From JBNKWA01 sp050299555 (GTDB lineage Bacteria; Pseudomonadota; Alphaproteobacteria; Rhodobacterales; Rhodobacteraceae): a DNA stretch of 64,000 nucleotides. Numbering within the stretch: the first letter of the stretch is position 1; each line of letters starts with the position of its first letter. Under the pieces are notes generated by a model, which was not told the DNA's origin, made no database searches, and saw nothing but the letters and a program-made list of their open reading frames with translations. A program made the position numbers and the translations under genes. This document shows, in pieces, positions 1-7,650 of the stretch. Location: the NCBI GenBank assembly GCA_050299555.1, contig JBNKWA010000087.1, positions 100,930 through 164,929 of the forward strand, given 5' to 3'.

Positions 1-2
1 CC

Positions 3-1253
3 CCGTCGACCGATTCGCCGGGCAGCGTCACCGTGACGGTGGCGCCGACGATGACGCTGGGCATCGCGCCCCCCGAAGAGCCCGAGATGGCCTATGACCT
101 CGACCTCAACTCCGAGGGGCTGGCGCTGGTCACCAACTGGACGTCGGCCCTTGCCGGCCACATCGAAGGCGACCTGACCGCGGCCATGCTGCAGGTCGTC
201 GGCACCACCGCCGATCATCCGGTCATGCGGGGCCTCGACATCACCCAGACCGACGTCAGCACCCATTTCGCCTTCGACGAGGCGACGCGCTCGATCAACG
301 CCTCGACCGAGGCCGGGTCGATCAAGGGCAACTACGGTTTCGACATGGGCCCCGAGGGCGGCACCTCGGAAGCCAGCTTCGAGGGTGAGCACTTCTCGGT
401 TTCCTGGCAGGCCCTGAACCTGCCGGAGAAGGGCACGGATCCGGGTTTCGACGAGTTCATCGCCGGCGGCGGGGCCGTCAACGTGAACATGGCGGCCGGG
501 CCGATGACCTTTACCTCGGCCAGCCACTCGCCCGAGCTCTCGATGAGCATGGCCGGCACCGGCGGCGCCAGCGAGGCGTCGCTGTCGATCGGTGAGGCCG
601 GCCTGGCCTATCAGGCCAGCTTCGACGGCGCCGAGTACACCATCACGCCCGAGGGCGCGCCGATTCCGCCATTCACCGTGACCATGGGAGACGGCCGGTT
701 CGACTTTGCCATGCCGCTGGTGCCGGGCGACGGCCCGGAGGAGGCGCGGTTCGGGTTCGAGATGCACGAGCTGACCGTCAGCGACGACCTGTGGGCGATG
801 ATCGATCCCGGCGCCACCATTCCGCGCGACCCGGCGACGCTGAGGATCCTGCTGAACGCCGCCCTGGAGCTGAAGCAGGCCGTCGGCGCCAAGCCGGCCG
901 AGGGCGAGCCGCCGGCGAACCCGATGGAGATGGCGGAGCTGTCGAACCTCAATGTCGAGGCGGTGAACCTGTCGATTGGCGGTGCCAGCGTCGATGCCGC
1001 GGGCGCGGTCGCCTTTGACAACAGCTTCGGCTTTCCGATGCCGAACGGCGCGGTGGACGTGACCCTGAAGGGCATCCAGACCCTGAGCGACAGCCTGGTG
1101 GCGCTGGGTCTGGTCGACCCGATGCAGCAGGCCATGCTGATGGGCATGATCAGCACCTATGGCGAGGCCGGGGCCGAACCCGACACCTATACCTCGACGG
1201 TCGAGTTCAAGGATGGCGGCATCTTCGCCAACGGCAAGCCGCTGCAGCCCTAG
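3..1253 (+). CDS. DUF2125 domain-containing protein, 3' part
   Basis: The frame is open to the left edge of the window, so the true start and probably a signal peptide lie upstream; 416 residues are visible. The C-terminal part has the look I know from Rhodobacterales DUF2125 proteins: alternating Thr/Ser/Gly-rich beta-type segments, an RDPATL motif near residue 275 (counted from 33), a LVALGLVDP segment and an ending of the form EFKDGGIFANGKPLQ. The family function is unknown; members are predicted to be envelope-associated. It is followed 3 bases later by the convergent smr gene, with no room for a separate terminator. Family assignment is from recalled similarity. Confidence 0.75.
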   Translation, partial: PSTDSPGSVTVTVAPTMTLGIAPPEEPEMAYDLDLNSEGLALVTNWTSALAGHIEGDLTAAMLQVVGTTADHPVMRGLDITQTDVSTHFAFDEATRSINASTEAGSIKGNYGFDMGPEGGTSEASFEGEHFSVSWQALNLPEKGTDPGFDEFIAGGGAVNVNMAAGPMTFTSASHSPELSMSMAGTGGASEASLSIGEAGLAYQASFDGAEYTITPEGAPIPPFTVTMGDGRFDFAMPLVPGDGPEEARFGFEMHELTVSDDLWAMIDPGATIPRDPATLRILLNAALELKQAVGAKPAEGEPPANPMEMAELSNLNVEAVNLSIGGASVDAAGAVAFDNSFGFPMPNGAVDVTLKGIQTLSDSLVALGLVDPMQQAMLMGMISTYGEAGAEPDTYTSTVEFKDGGIFANGKPLQP

Positions 1254-1256
1254 GGC

Positions 1257-1898
1257 TTACGGTTTGCGGCGGCGGGCGAGGTAGACATACCAGGCCCCGC
1301 CGCCGCCATGGCTGACATGCGCCGGCATCAGGTCAAGTACCAGCGGCCTGAGGTCCGGCGCCTCGAGCCAGCGCGGCAGGGCGTGGCGCAGGACGCCGCG
1401 ACGGTCCGGCATCGGGCCGCCATCATCGCGGCCATCGCGGCCCTTGCCGGTGATCACCAATAGCAGCCGCTTGCCCTTGTGATGGCTGCGGTGGATGAAC
1501 GCAGCAAGTTCGCGATGGGCTCGGTCGGCGGTCATGCCGTGCAGATCGAGCTTAGCCTCGGGCCGCAGCCGCCCCCGCCGCAGGTCGGTGGCACGATGCT
1601 TGTCCATGCGCCGCGGCGCGGCGGCGGCGGCATCCATGGGATCGGGGGCAAGGTTGAAGGCAACGCGGGGTGGCGGACCCGGTGGCGCCGCGGTCGAGGC
1701 CAGCCGGGAGCGAGCGCTGACGGGGGCGGGGGCGGGGGCCGGGGCCGGGGTCGAGGTCGGCGGCGGATCTGCGGAAAACGCCTCGGCCGGCCTGTCGGCG
1801 ACAGGCCCCTTCGCCAGCGGTGAGCGCAGCGGTTGCGTCGAGCGGGCGATGCGGTCCCACAACGAACGCTCGTCGGGTGTCAGGCGGCGGCGCGCCAT
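1257..1898 (-). CDS. Smr domain protein
   Basis: The C-terminal ~100 residues form an Smr (MutS2 C-terminal-like) domain, seen from the LDLHGMT motif, the central LLLVITGKG motif and a closing HGGGGAWYVYLARR segment. Smr domains are DNA/RNA-binding modules and some are nicking endonucleases; the substrate here is unknown. The N-terminal half is a Pro/Ala-rich low-complexity linker, including a PAPAPAPAP run, after a short conserved start (RRRLTPDE..LWDRIARST). It lies 21 bases downstream of the Tim44-like gene and is probably co-transcribed with it. Confidence 0.85.
   Translation of the reverse strand: MARRRLTPDERSLWDRIARSTQPLRSPLAKGPVADRPAEAFSADPPPTSTPAPAPAPAPVSARSRLASTAAPPGPPPRVAFNLAPDPMDAAAAAPRRMDKHRATDLRRGRLRPEAKLDLHGMTADRAHRELAAFIHRSHHKGKRLLLVITGKGRDGRDDGGPMPDRRGVLRHALPRWLEAPDLRPLVLDLMPAHVSHGGGGAWYVYLARRRKP
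1722..1750 (+). other. G-quadruplex-type G-tract run inside smr
   Basis: Five G-tracts of 4-5 bases are separated by only one or two C residues on the plus strand. It lies in the part of smr that encodes the Pro/Ala repeat linker, so codon choice for PAPAPA explains its origin. Whether it folds is unknown. Confidence 0.5.
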
Positions 1899-1919
1899 CG
1901 GTGGCCGGCCTCGGAGCGA

Positions 1920-2588
1920 TCAGGCGCCGGTGGCGACCAGAAGCCAGTTCGGGTCGTCCGAGCCCATCACCCGGCTGAAGGTCCAGACGTCCTTCTGCTG
2001 CTTGATCTTGTCGGGATCGCCCTCGACCACCTTGCCGTCCTTGTCGCGGACCACCGAGGTCAGCTCGCCGGTGAAGCGCATGGTGATGTCGGCCTCGCGG
2101 GTGGCCTCGTTGAAATGGGCATCGGCGACCTTGACCTCGCGGACCCCGACGAACTGGGCGTCGACGGTGAGGCCGTTGTCGGCGCGGTTGAGGACCGCGG
2201 CCGAGAAGCTTTCGAAGACTTCGGGGGACAGGAAGGGCTCCAGCGTGTCGACCTCGCCGTTTTCATAGGCCATGACGATCATCTCGTAGGCGCCCTTGGC
2301 GCCATGGGCGAACTCGCCCACCGAAAAGCCCGGCTCGGCCCGCTTCATCGCTGCCAGCGCCTTGGCCGCATCGCTGCCGGCGTCCACATGATCGGCGATG
2401 TCGTGGTCGGTGCCGCCGCCGTCGATCACCTCAAGCGACTTGCGGTCGCCCCGGCGCGACGCCGGTGGCGGAGTCACCTTGGCCGGCCCCTCGAACCCGT
2501 CGCGGGTCCCCAGCACGCTGCGCAGACGCAGGATGAGAAACAGCGCGACGCCCGCCAGCACGAGAATCTGGATCAATTGCGAGCCCAT
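1920..2588 (-). CDS. Tim44/TimA-family protein
   Basis: The protein has 222 residues with one N-terminal transmembrane segment (about residues 5-20, LIQILVLAGVALFLILRL), a linker, and a C-terminal Tim44-like domain starting near the GFSVGEFAHGAKGAYEMIV segment. Alphaproteobacterial Tim44-like proteins are inner-membrane relatives of the mitochondrial import motor anchor. I chose the ATG at 2588 because AAAGGG stands six bases before it; a GTG at 2606 would add six residues and lacks this spacing. It is divergent from fxsA, giving a 125-base shared promoter region next to the protein-export gene secB. Confidence 0.85.
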   Translation of the reverse strand: MGSQLIQILVLAGVALFLILRLRSVLGTRDGFEGPAKVTPPPASRRGDRKSLEVIDGGGTDHDIADHVDAGSDAAKALAAMKRAEPGFSVGEFAHGAKGAYEMIVMAYENGEVDTLEPFLSPEVFESFSAAVLNRADNGLTVDAQFVGVREVKVADAHFNEATREADITMRFTGELTSVVRDKDGKVVEGDPDKIKQQKDVWTFSRVMGSDDPNWLLVATGA

Positions 2589-2713
2589 CGACTGCCCTTT
2601 CGCCACTGCCTTTCCATACCCCGGTAGCGGGGCATGGCGCCTTTGACTATGTAGTGTTGCGCAGGTGCGAAGTCCATGCAGGCGAGGCGGCCGAGCCGCC
2701 GGAAGGGGATCGA

Positions 2714-3211
2714 ATGCGGCTTTTCCTGGTATTCTTGCTGGTGCCGATCATCGAGATCGCACTTTTCATCCGCGTTGGCGGCTGGATCGGGCTGTGGCCG
2801 ACCCTGGCGCTGGTGGTGCTGACGGCGCTGGCCGGCACCTTCCTGGTGCGCCAGCAGGGGCTTGGCACGCTGGCGCGTCTGCAGGCCAATCTTGCCGAAG
2901 GCGGCAACCCGTTGCCGGACCTTGCCCATGGCGCGATGATCCTGGTGGCGGGGCTGCTGCTTTTGACGCCTGGGTTCTTTACCGACACGTTCGGATTGCT
3001 GCTGCTGTTGCCGCCGGTGCGCGAGAGGGTCATCGCCGCCCTGGCCTCGCGGGTGACGGTGATGCACCGCGGCGGGCAATCGGCCGGGGCGCGGCCGCGC
3101 GACGACTCGGCCCCCATCGACGCCGAATACGAAGTGATCGACGAGGACGAGGACGGGCCGGCGCCACGGAGCGGCGACGGCAAGCCGTCCGGGTGGACGG
3201 CACGGCGATGA
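2714..3211 (+). CDS. fxsA: FxsA family membrane protein
   Basis: The 165-residue protein has the FxsA core: an N-terminal helix, a GGWIGLWPTLALVVLTALAGTFLVR helix pair, then the LLLLTPGFFTDTFGLLLLLPPVR motif. FxsA (suppressor of F exclusion of phage T7) is a cytoplasmic-membrane protein of unclear role. The tail beyond residue 115 is acidic and disordered. The ATG at 2714 is preceded by GGAAGGGG and matches the usual family start; an upstream in-frame start at 2654 is less likely. It is followed by secB on the same strand. Confidence 0.88.
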   Translation: MRLFLVFLLVPIIEIALFIRVGGWIGLWPTLALVVLTALAGTFLVRQQGLGTLARLQANLAEGGNPLPDLAHGAMILVAGLLLLTPGFFTDTFGLLLLLPPVRERVIAALASRVTVMHRGGQSAGARPRDDSAPIDAEYEVIDEDEDGPAPRSGDGKPSGWTARR

Positions 3212-3268
3212 ATGGGATAGGGAGGCCGCAAGCATTGCAGCGGCAAGCACGCGAAAGGAACCCAAGAC

Positions 3269-3781
3269 ATGGCCGATGAAACCAACGGCGCCGCCAAGCC
3301 GGAAGAACCCAAGGGGCAGGCAGCCGACACGCAGCCCCGGGTGCAGGTACTGGCGCAGTACATCCGCGATCTGTCGTTCGAGAACCTCGCGATGCAGAAG
3401 GACATCCGGGCGGAGGGCAAGCCCGATGTGCAGGTGCAGATCGGCCTCGATGCCGGCAAGAAGGGCGACGACATCTACGAGGTGGTGAACAAGATCACCG
3501 TCTCGTCCGCCGCCGGCGAGACCAAGCTGTTCCTGCTGGAGATGGAATATGCCGGGCGTTTCCGGCTGGCCAACGTGCCGGAGAACCAGCTGCATGCGTT
3601 CCTGATGGTGGAATGCCCGCGGCTGATCTTCCCGTATCTGCGCCGGGTCGTCGGCGACATCACCCGCGATGGCGGCTATCCGCCGCTGAACCTGGACAAC
3701 ATCGACTATGTCTCGCTGTTCCGGCGCGAGATCGAGCGGCGCCAGGCCGCGGCGAAGGATGGCTCAGCCGTCGCCACCTGA
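3269..3781 (+). CDS. secB: Protein-export chaperone SecB
   Basis: SecB is a cytosolic tetrameric chaperone that keeps preproteins unfolded and hands them to SecA. The 170-residue protein shows the family core: VQVLAQYIRDLSFENL, the ETKLFLLEMEYAGRF strand region and VECPRLIFPYLRRVVGDITRDGGYPPL. The N-terminal 25 residues are a charged, variable extension. The ATG at 3269 follows GAAAGGAA. The last 18 bases overlap the convergent end of dnaQ. Confidence 0.97.
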   Translation: MADETNGAAKPEEPKGQAADTQPRVQVLAQYIRDLSFENLAMQKDIRAEGKPDVQVQIGLDAGKKGDDIYEVVNKITVSSAAGETKLFLLEMEYAGRFRLANVPENQLHAFLMVECPRLIFPYLRRVVGDITRDGGYPPLNLDNIDYVSLFRREIERRQAAAKDGSAVAT

Positions 3782-4474
3782 GGCGAACCTCGCCCAGAGC
3801 GCGTTCTCGCCCAGCGTCGCCACGAAGGCGGCATGGGCGACCCGCTCCGCCTCGGTGATCCGCGGCGGCAGCGGCGCCGGGCGCGGCGGCGGCGTCCAGC
3901 CGGCGAGGGTGTCGAGGCCGCTGTCCCGGCCGCCGACCACGGTCAGCGTCAGGTCCGGCTGACGGCCGCCCACCAGTTCCAGATAGACCTCGGCCAGAAG
4001 CTCGGCGTCGAGCAGCGCGCCGTGCTTTTCGCGCCCCGAATTGTCGACGCCGAAACGCCGGCAGAGCGCATCGAGCGAGTTCTGCGCGCCGGGAAACCGT
4101 GCCCGGGCAATGTCGAGGGAGTCCACCGCCCGGCCCCAGGGACTGTTGGTGCGCCCGGCCCGGGTCAGCTCGGCATTGAGGAACTTGATGTCGAAGGCGG
4201 CGTTGTGGATGACAAGCTGCGCATCGCCGATGAAGGCGAGGAATTCGTCGGCCACCGCTGCAAAGACCGGCTTGGCGGCGAGGAACTCGGTGGTGATGCC
4301 ATGCACCGCCAGCGCCTCTTCGGGCATGTCGCGCTCGGGGTTTATGTAGCGGTGGAAGCTCTGCCCGGTGGGCACGTGGTTCATCAGCTCCACGCCGCCG
4401 ATCTCGACGATCCGGTGGCCTTCCGCCGGATCGAGGCCGGTGGTCTCGGTGTCGAGGACGATTTCTCGGGTCAT
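3764..4474 (-). CDS. dnaQ: DNA polymerase III epsilon subunit (proofreading exonuclease)
   Basis: DnaQ is the 3'-5' proofreading exonuclease of the replicase core. Motif ExoI is VLDTETTGLDP near the N-terminus, ExoII is the VIHNAAFDIKFL segment, and ExoIII is EKHGALLDAELLAEVYLEL. This is a DEDDh enzyme, with His of KHGALLDA as the general base. At 236 residues it has the family's length. Its start overlaps the coaE stop by 4 bases and it is the last gene of the leftward maf-aroE-coaE-dnaQ string; its 3' end overlaps secB. Confidence 0.96.
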   Translation of the reverse strand: MTREIVLDTETTGLDPAEGHRIVEIGGVELMNHVPTGQSFHRYINPERDMPEEALAVHGITTEFLAAKPVFAAVADEFLAFIGDAQLVIHNAAFDIKFLNAELTRAGRTNSPWGRAVDSLDIARARFPGAQNSLDALCRRFGVDNSGREKHGALLDAELLAEVYLELVGGRQPDLTLTVVGGRDSGLDTLAGWTPPPRPAPLPPRITEAERVAHAAFVATLGENALWARFASGGDG

Positions 4475-5082
4475 TCGGGGAGCCTGCCTGTCAGCGCCTC
4501 GATCAGACCATGCACGGCGGCGCGGGCGGCCTCAAGCCCCAGCGAGGTGTCGAGGATGTGATCGGCGCGGGCGCGTTTCTCGGCGTCGGGCATCTGGCGC
4601 ACAAGGATGCGGTCCAGCTCGGCCTCGGTCATGCCGGACCGCGAAAGAACCCGGTCGCGCTGCACTGCCGTCGGGGCGGTGACGACGAGGATGTCGTCCA
4701 GCTCGGCCTCGGCCCCGGTCTCGTAAAGCAGCGGGATGTCGAGCACCACCAGCGGCGCCCGGGCGTTGGCGGCAAGGAACGCCTCGCGGTCGGCGGCGAC
4801 GATGGGGTGGATCGCTGCCTCGATCCTTGCCAGCAGGTCGGGATCGGCGGCGATCGCCCGGCGCAGCGCCTCGCGGCTGACGCCGTCGGCCGACACCGCC
4901 CCGGGCACCAGAGCGCGGATCGCGGCAACCCCGGCGCCGCCCGGGGCATAGGCGCGGTGCACGGCATTGTCGGCGTCCCAGACCGGCACGCCGGCATCGC
5001 GGAAAAACCCCGCCGTGGTGGACTTTCCCATGCCGATGCCGCCGGTCAGGCCAAGGCGGAAGGGCCCCGCATCATCGGGCAA
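4471..5082 (-). CDS. coaE: Dephospho-CoA kinase
   Basis: CoaE catalyses the last step of CoA synthesis, ATP-dependent 3' phosphorylation of dephospho-CoA. A Walker A motif (GLTGGIGMGKST) opens the protein, followed by the WDADNAVH and LDIPLLYETGAE motifs typical of CoaE. I propose the TTG at 5082 as start: it has GAGG six bases upstream, gives 203 residues (family about 200) and overlaps the end of aroE by 11 bases. The frame stays open further upstream but that part is only aroE read in another frame. Confidence 0.93.
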   Translation of the reverse strand: MPDDAGPFRLGLTGGIGMGKSTTAGFFRDAGVPVWDADNAVHRAYAPGGAGVAAIRALVPGAVSADGVSREALRRAIAADPDLLARIEAAIHPIVAADREAFLAANARAPLVVLDIPLLYETGAEAELDDILVVTAPTAVQRDRVLSRSGMTEAELDRILVRQMPDAEKRARADHILDTSLGLEAARAAVHGLIEALTGRLPE

Positions 5083-5908
5083 GTACGGCCTCGCGCAGAG
5101 CCTGATCCACCTCGGGACGGTGGTTGAACCACTTTTCGAACCCCGGCACCGCCTGGTGCAGCAGCATGCCCAGCCCATCGACCGCAGCCAGCCCGCGCCC
5201 GCGAGCCTGGGCCAGGAGCGCGGTCTCGAGCGGCGAGTAGACGAGATCGGCCACCACCGCTGTCGCCGGCGCGGCATCGAGCTTGATGTTGAGGTTGGGA
5301 TGCCCGGTCATGCCAAGCGAGGTGGTGTTGACGATGGTCGATGCGCCGTCGCAGGCGTCGGAGATCCGGTTCCAGTCCACCACCACGATCTTGGCGCCGA
5401 AGTGATCGCGCAGGTTGTCGGCGCGCTGGCGGGTTCGGTTGGCGATCCGGACCTCGGGCGCGCCGTCGGTCAGCAGCGCCGAGACCACCGCCCGGGCCGC
5501 GCCGCCAGCCCCGAGCACCAGCGCCGGCCCGGCCGAGGCGCGCCAGCCCGGCTGCTCGGCCAGCAGGTTCTGGATGAAGCCGTAGCCGTCGGTATTGTCG
5601 GCGCCGATCAGCCCGTCGGAGCGGAATACGATGGTGTTGGCCGCCCCGATCAGCGCCGCCCGGTCGGTGACCGAATCGGCCATGGAGATGATCGTCTCCT
5701 TGTACGGGATGGTGACGTTGAAGCCGCGAAAGCCGATCTTCTTCATCGCCCGGACGCCGTTCTCGAAGTCCTGCGGCCGGAGCCCCACCGGAATGTAGTA
5801 GCCCTGAATGCCGTAGCGGGCCAGCCAGTGGCCATGCAGCGCCGGCGACAGGCTGTGCGAGACGGGCCAGCCGACGACGGCGGCCAGGGGTGGCGCTTCG
5901 TCGGTCAT
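5072..5908 (-). CDS. aroE: Shikimate dehydrogenase
   Basis: AroE reduces 3-dehydroshikimate to shikimate with NADPH in the aromatic amino acid pathway. The substrate-binding N-domain shows GWPVSHSLSPALHG and FNVTIPYKE with the catalytic lysine; the NADP-binding loop is VLGAGGAARAV with a following ANRTRQRA basic patch. At 278 residues it is full length. The start overlaps the end of maf by 4 bases, and the end overlaps coaE, which implies translational coupling. Confidence 0.96.
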   Translation of the reverse strand: MTDEAPPLAAVVGWPVSHSLSPALHGHWLARYGIQGYYIPVGLRPQDFENGVRAMKKIGFRGFNVTIPYKETIISMADSVTDRAALIGAANTIVFRSDGLIGADNTDGYGFIQNLLAEQPGWRASAGPALVLGAGGAARAVVSALLTDGAPEVRIANRTRQRADNLRDHFGAKIVVVDWNRISDACDGASTIVNTTSLGMTGHPNLNIKLDAAPATAVVADLVYSPLETALLAQARGRGLAAVDGLGMLLHQAVPGFEKWFNHRPEVDQALREAVLAR

Positions 5909-6501
5909 GTTTCGATTACCCCCCGGGAGCGCAGGAAGGCCAGCACCTGGATCAGCGGCAGGCCGAGAATGGAAAAGTAGTCGCCGGCGATGCCGCTGAA
6001 AAGCTGCACGCCCTCGGCCTCGATGCGATAGCAGCCGACTGTTGTCAGAAGGTCATCGTCACCGGCCGCAAGGTAGCGGTCGAGAAAGTCGTCGCCGAAA
6101 TCGCGCACGGTCATGCGGGCGACGCCGACATGGCGCCAGACCGGCTCTCCGGCCTCGAAGATGACCGCCGCCGACAGGAGCTGGTGGGTGCTGTCGCGCA
6201 GCGCCAGAAGCTGCGCCCGCGCCTCGGCCAGATCGCGAGGCTTGTCGTAGAGCCGACCCTGGTGATCGAGGACCTGGTCGGCCCCCAGCACCAGCGCGCC
6301 GGGATGGCGCCGGGCCACGCGCCAGGCCTTCAACTCGGCCAGCTTGTCGGCAATGTCACGGGGGCTGGCGCCCTCGGCCAGCAGCGCCGACTTCACCTCG
6401 GCCTCGTCGATGGCGGCGGTCTCGACCCGGAACGGCACGCAGGCACCGGCCAGCATACGGGCGCGGGCGGCGGAGCCGGAGGCGAGGATCAGGTCGGGCA
6501 T
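5905..6501 (-). CDS. maf: Maf-family nucleotide pyrophosphatase
   Basis: Maf proteins hydrolyse non-canonical or modified nucleoside triphosphates to monophosphates. The N-terminal ILASGSAARARML motif, the IDEAEVKSAL region, the VLGADQV motif with the catalytic Asp, and FSILGLPL near the end are all present in 198 residues. The ATG at 6501 is the family start. It is the first gene of the leftward string and its promoter must lie in the adjoining origin-like region. Subtype (dTTP/UTP versus m7GTP) cannot be fixed by eye. Confidence 0.93.
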   Translation of the reverse strand: MPDLILASGSAARARMLAGACVPFRVETAAIDEAEVKSALLAEGASPRDIADKLAELKAWRVARRHPGALVLGADQVLDHQGRLYDKPRDLAEARAQLLALRDSTHQLLSAAVIFEAGEPVWRHVGVARMTVRDFGDDFLDRYLAAGDDDLLTTVGCYRIEAEGVQLFSGIAGDYFSILGLPLIQVLAFLRSRGVIET

Positions 6502-6576
6502 GGGCAGAAGCGGTCGTTTCGGTTCAACCGAAGCGCTAGCACGAGACGGCGGGCAAGAGAATCGTCCCGGCGGCCA

Positions 6577-6585
6577 TGTGGACAA
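6577..6585 (-). promoter_or_regulatory. DnaA box (best match in candidate oriC)
   Basis: The minus strand reads TTGTCCACA, one mismatch from the consensus TTATCCACA. Weaker versions follow at 6628, 6760, 6846, 6869 and 6888. Confidence 0.6.
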
Positions 6586-6803
6586 TTCTTGGGAAAAGCG
6601 TTGCAGGATGGGTGCGCAAGCGGGCAGTTGCCCACAAGCCGGGTGCCGGGGCAGCGAAACGGTCGCCATGTCGCGCCGATCCTGCCCGATTCCATCATTG
6701 TGAGCACAACGCCGGAGGTGCCGTGGAGAGCCTGGCGCGAGGCGCCGATGCATGCCGATTTGTGCACAGCCAAGGTTGGCAATCGGTCGGAGCGGGGACT
6801 GTA

Positions 6804-6816
6804 CAAGCCATTGATA
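6804..6816 (-). promoter_or_regulatory. IHF-type binding site in candidate oriC
   Basis: The minus strand reads TATCAATGGCTTG, a full match to WATCAANNNNTTR. It borders the AT-rich block 6811-6840. One-mismatch copies occur at 6835-6847 and 6953-6965 on the plus strand. IHF sites are a known part of the Caulobacter origin. Confidence 0.55.
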
Positions 6817-6940
6817 TATATTTGTAAATTTGAGTATCAACAGTCTGTGGATGGCTATCTGGCGTGATTGCTCCACAAGTGTGCCCCTGTGGGCGATCCG
6901 GTGCAAAAAATGCTGGTCATGGTGATCCCCGGGATTCACC

Positions 6941-6990
6941 GCACTACAAACAAATCAACCCTTTCATTCTTTCTTAATTTAAATTGTAAC
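6941..6990. other. AT-rich candidate DNA-unwinding element
   Basis: This is one of the two most AT-rich stretches of the window, with TTAATTTAAATTG at its core. It lies at the hemJ side of the DnaA-box cluster, where an unwinding element would be expected. Confidence 0.5.
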
Positions 6991-7043
6991 CGGCGCCGGC
7001 ACCGCCCGTACCGGGGCCAAGAAGCGATAACGGCAGCTCACTC

Positions 7044-7496
7044 GTGTTCGATTTTCTGGTGTCGATCTATCCCTGGACCAAGGCCCTGCACATCATGGCG
7101 GTGATTGCCTGGATGGCGGGTCTGTTCTACCTGCCCCGGTTGTTCGTGCATCACGCCGAGCGGGCAGCGCCCGGCAGCGAGCTTTCCGAGACCTTCAAGA
7201 TGATGGAGTTGAAGCTGTACCGCTTCATCATGGGCCCGGCCAGCATTGCGACCTGGCTGTTCGGCATTGCGCTGGCGCTGACGCCTGGCATCGTCGACTG
7301 GTTTGCGGGCTGGTTCTATGTGAAGCTGGTGGCGGTCGGCACCATGACCTGGTTTCACCACTGGCTCGGGGCCCGGCGCAAGGAGTTCGCCGCCGATACC
7401 AACCGGCTGGCCGGCCGGCGTTACCGGCTGATGAACGAGCTGCCGACGCTGCTGATGGCGGTGATCGTCATCATGGTGGTGGTCAGGCCCTTCTGA
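7044..7496 (+). CDS. hemJ: Protoporphyrinogen oxidase HemJ
   Basis: HemJ is the membrane-embedded, oxygen-independent protoporphyrinogen IX oxidase of many alphaproteobacteria. The 150-residue, four-helix protein opens with YPWTKALHIMAVIAWMAGLFYLPRLFVHH, which holds the conserved His and Arg residues, and ends with the NELPTLLMAVIVIMVVVRPF helix. The GTG at 7044 fits the usual start of the family. It is the first gene to the right of the candidate origin; hemE, often found near here in relatives, is not present. Confidence 0.92.
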   Translation: MFDFLVSIYPWTKALHIMAVIAWMAGLFYLPRLFVHHAERAAPGSELSETFKMMELKLYRFIMGPASIATWLFGIALALTPGIVDWFAGWFYVKLVAVGTMTWFHHWLGARRKEFAADTNRLAGRRYRLMNELPTLLMAVIVIMVVVRPF

Positions 7497-7516
7497 TGCA
7501 GAATTGTCGCAGGTGA

Positions 7517-7546
7517 TTGACTCGCGCGCAGCGTTCCCAATATAAG
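7517..7546 (+). promoter_or_regulatory. Sigma-70-type promoter upstream of rho
   Basis: TTGACT at 7517-7522 and TATAAG at 7541-7546 are separated by 18 bases. This leaves a leader of about 100 bases before the rho start, long enough for the autoregulation known for rho genes, though I see no specific leader motif. Confidence 0.55.
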
Positions 7547-7650
7547 GCCGTCGAAAGGCGCGGGGCGTCCTGCCCACCAGACGCCACCCTCCCCTTGCAT
7601 GGTTGCCCGGCGTGTTGGCGCCCGTTTGTAACCCTCGCGAAAGAACCCCG

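Larger units (their letters stand above)
6502..7043. other. oriC: Candidate chromosomal replication origin (oriC)
   Basis: This 542-base region has no credible gene and is strikingly AT-rich for this window, with AT-rich blocks at 6811-6840 and 6941-6990. The genes on both sides point away from it: maf leftward, hemJ and rho rightward. It contains DnaA-box-like sequences at 6577-6585 (TTGTCCACA on the minus strand), 6628-6636 (TTGCCCACA), 6760-6768 (TTGTGCACA), 6846-6854, 6869-6877 and 6888-6896, a perfect IHF consensus and two near matches. GANTC sites for a CcrM-type methylase occur at 6559, 6688 and 6933. The mnmE-mnmG-rsmG-parAB cluster and parS sites lie 2-8 kb away, as in other alphaproteobacteria. 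No single box matches TTATCCACA exactly, so the call is an inference. Confidence 0.75.

Noticed and set aside
5083..5277. Upstream extension of coaE
   Set aside because: It overlaps aroE in another frame, is Arg/Trp-rich and would make CoaE about 65 residues too long.
6868..7104. Open frame in the candidate origin
   Set aside because: Runs into hemJ in another frame, has no ribosome-binding site and no similarity to a known protein.
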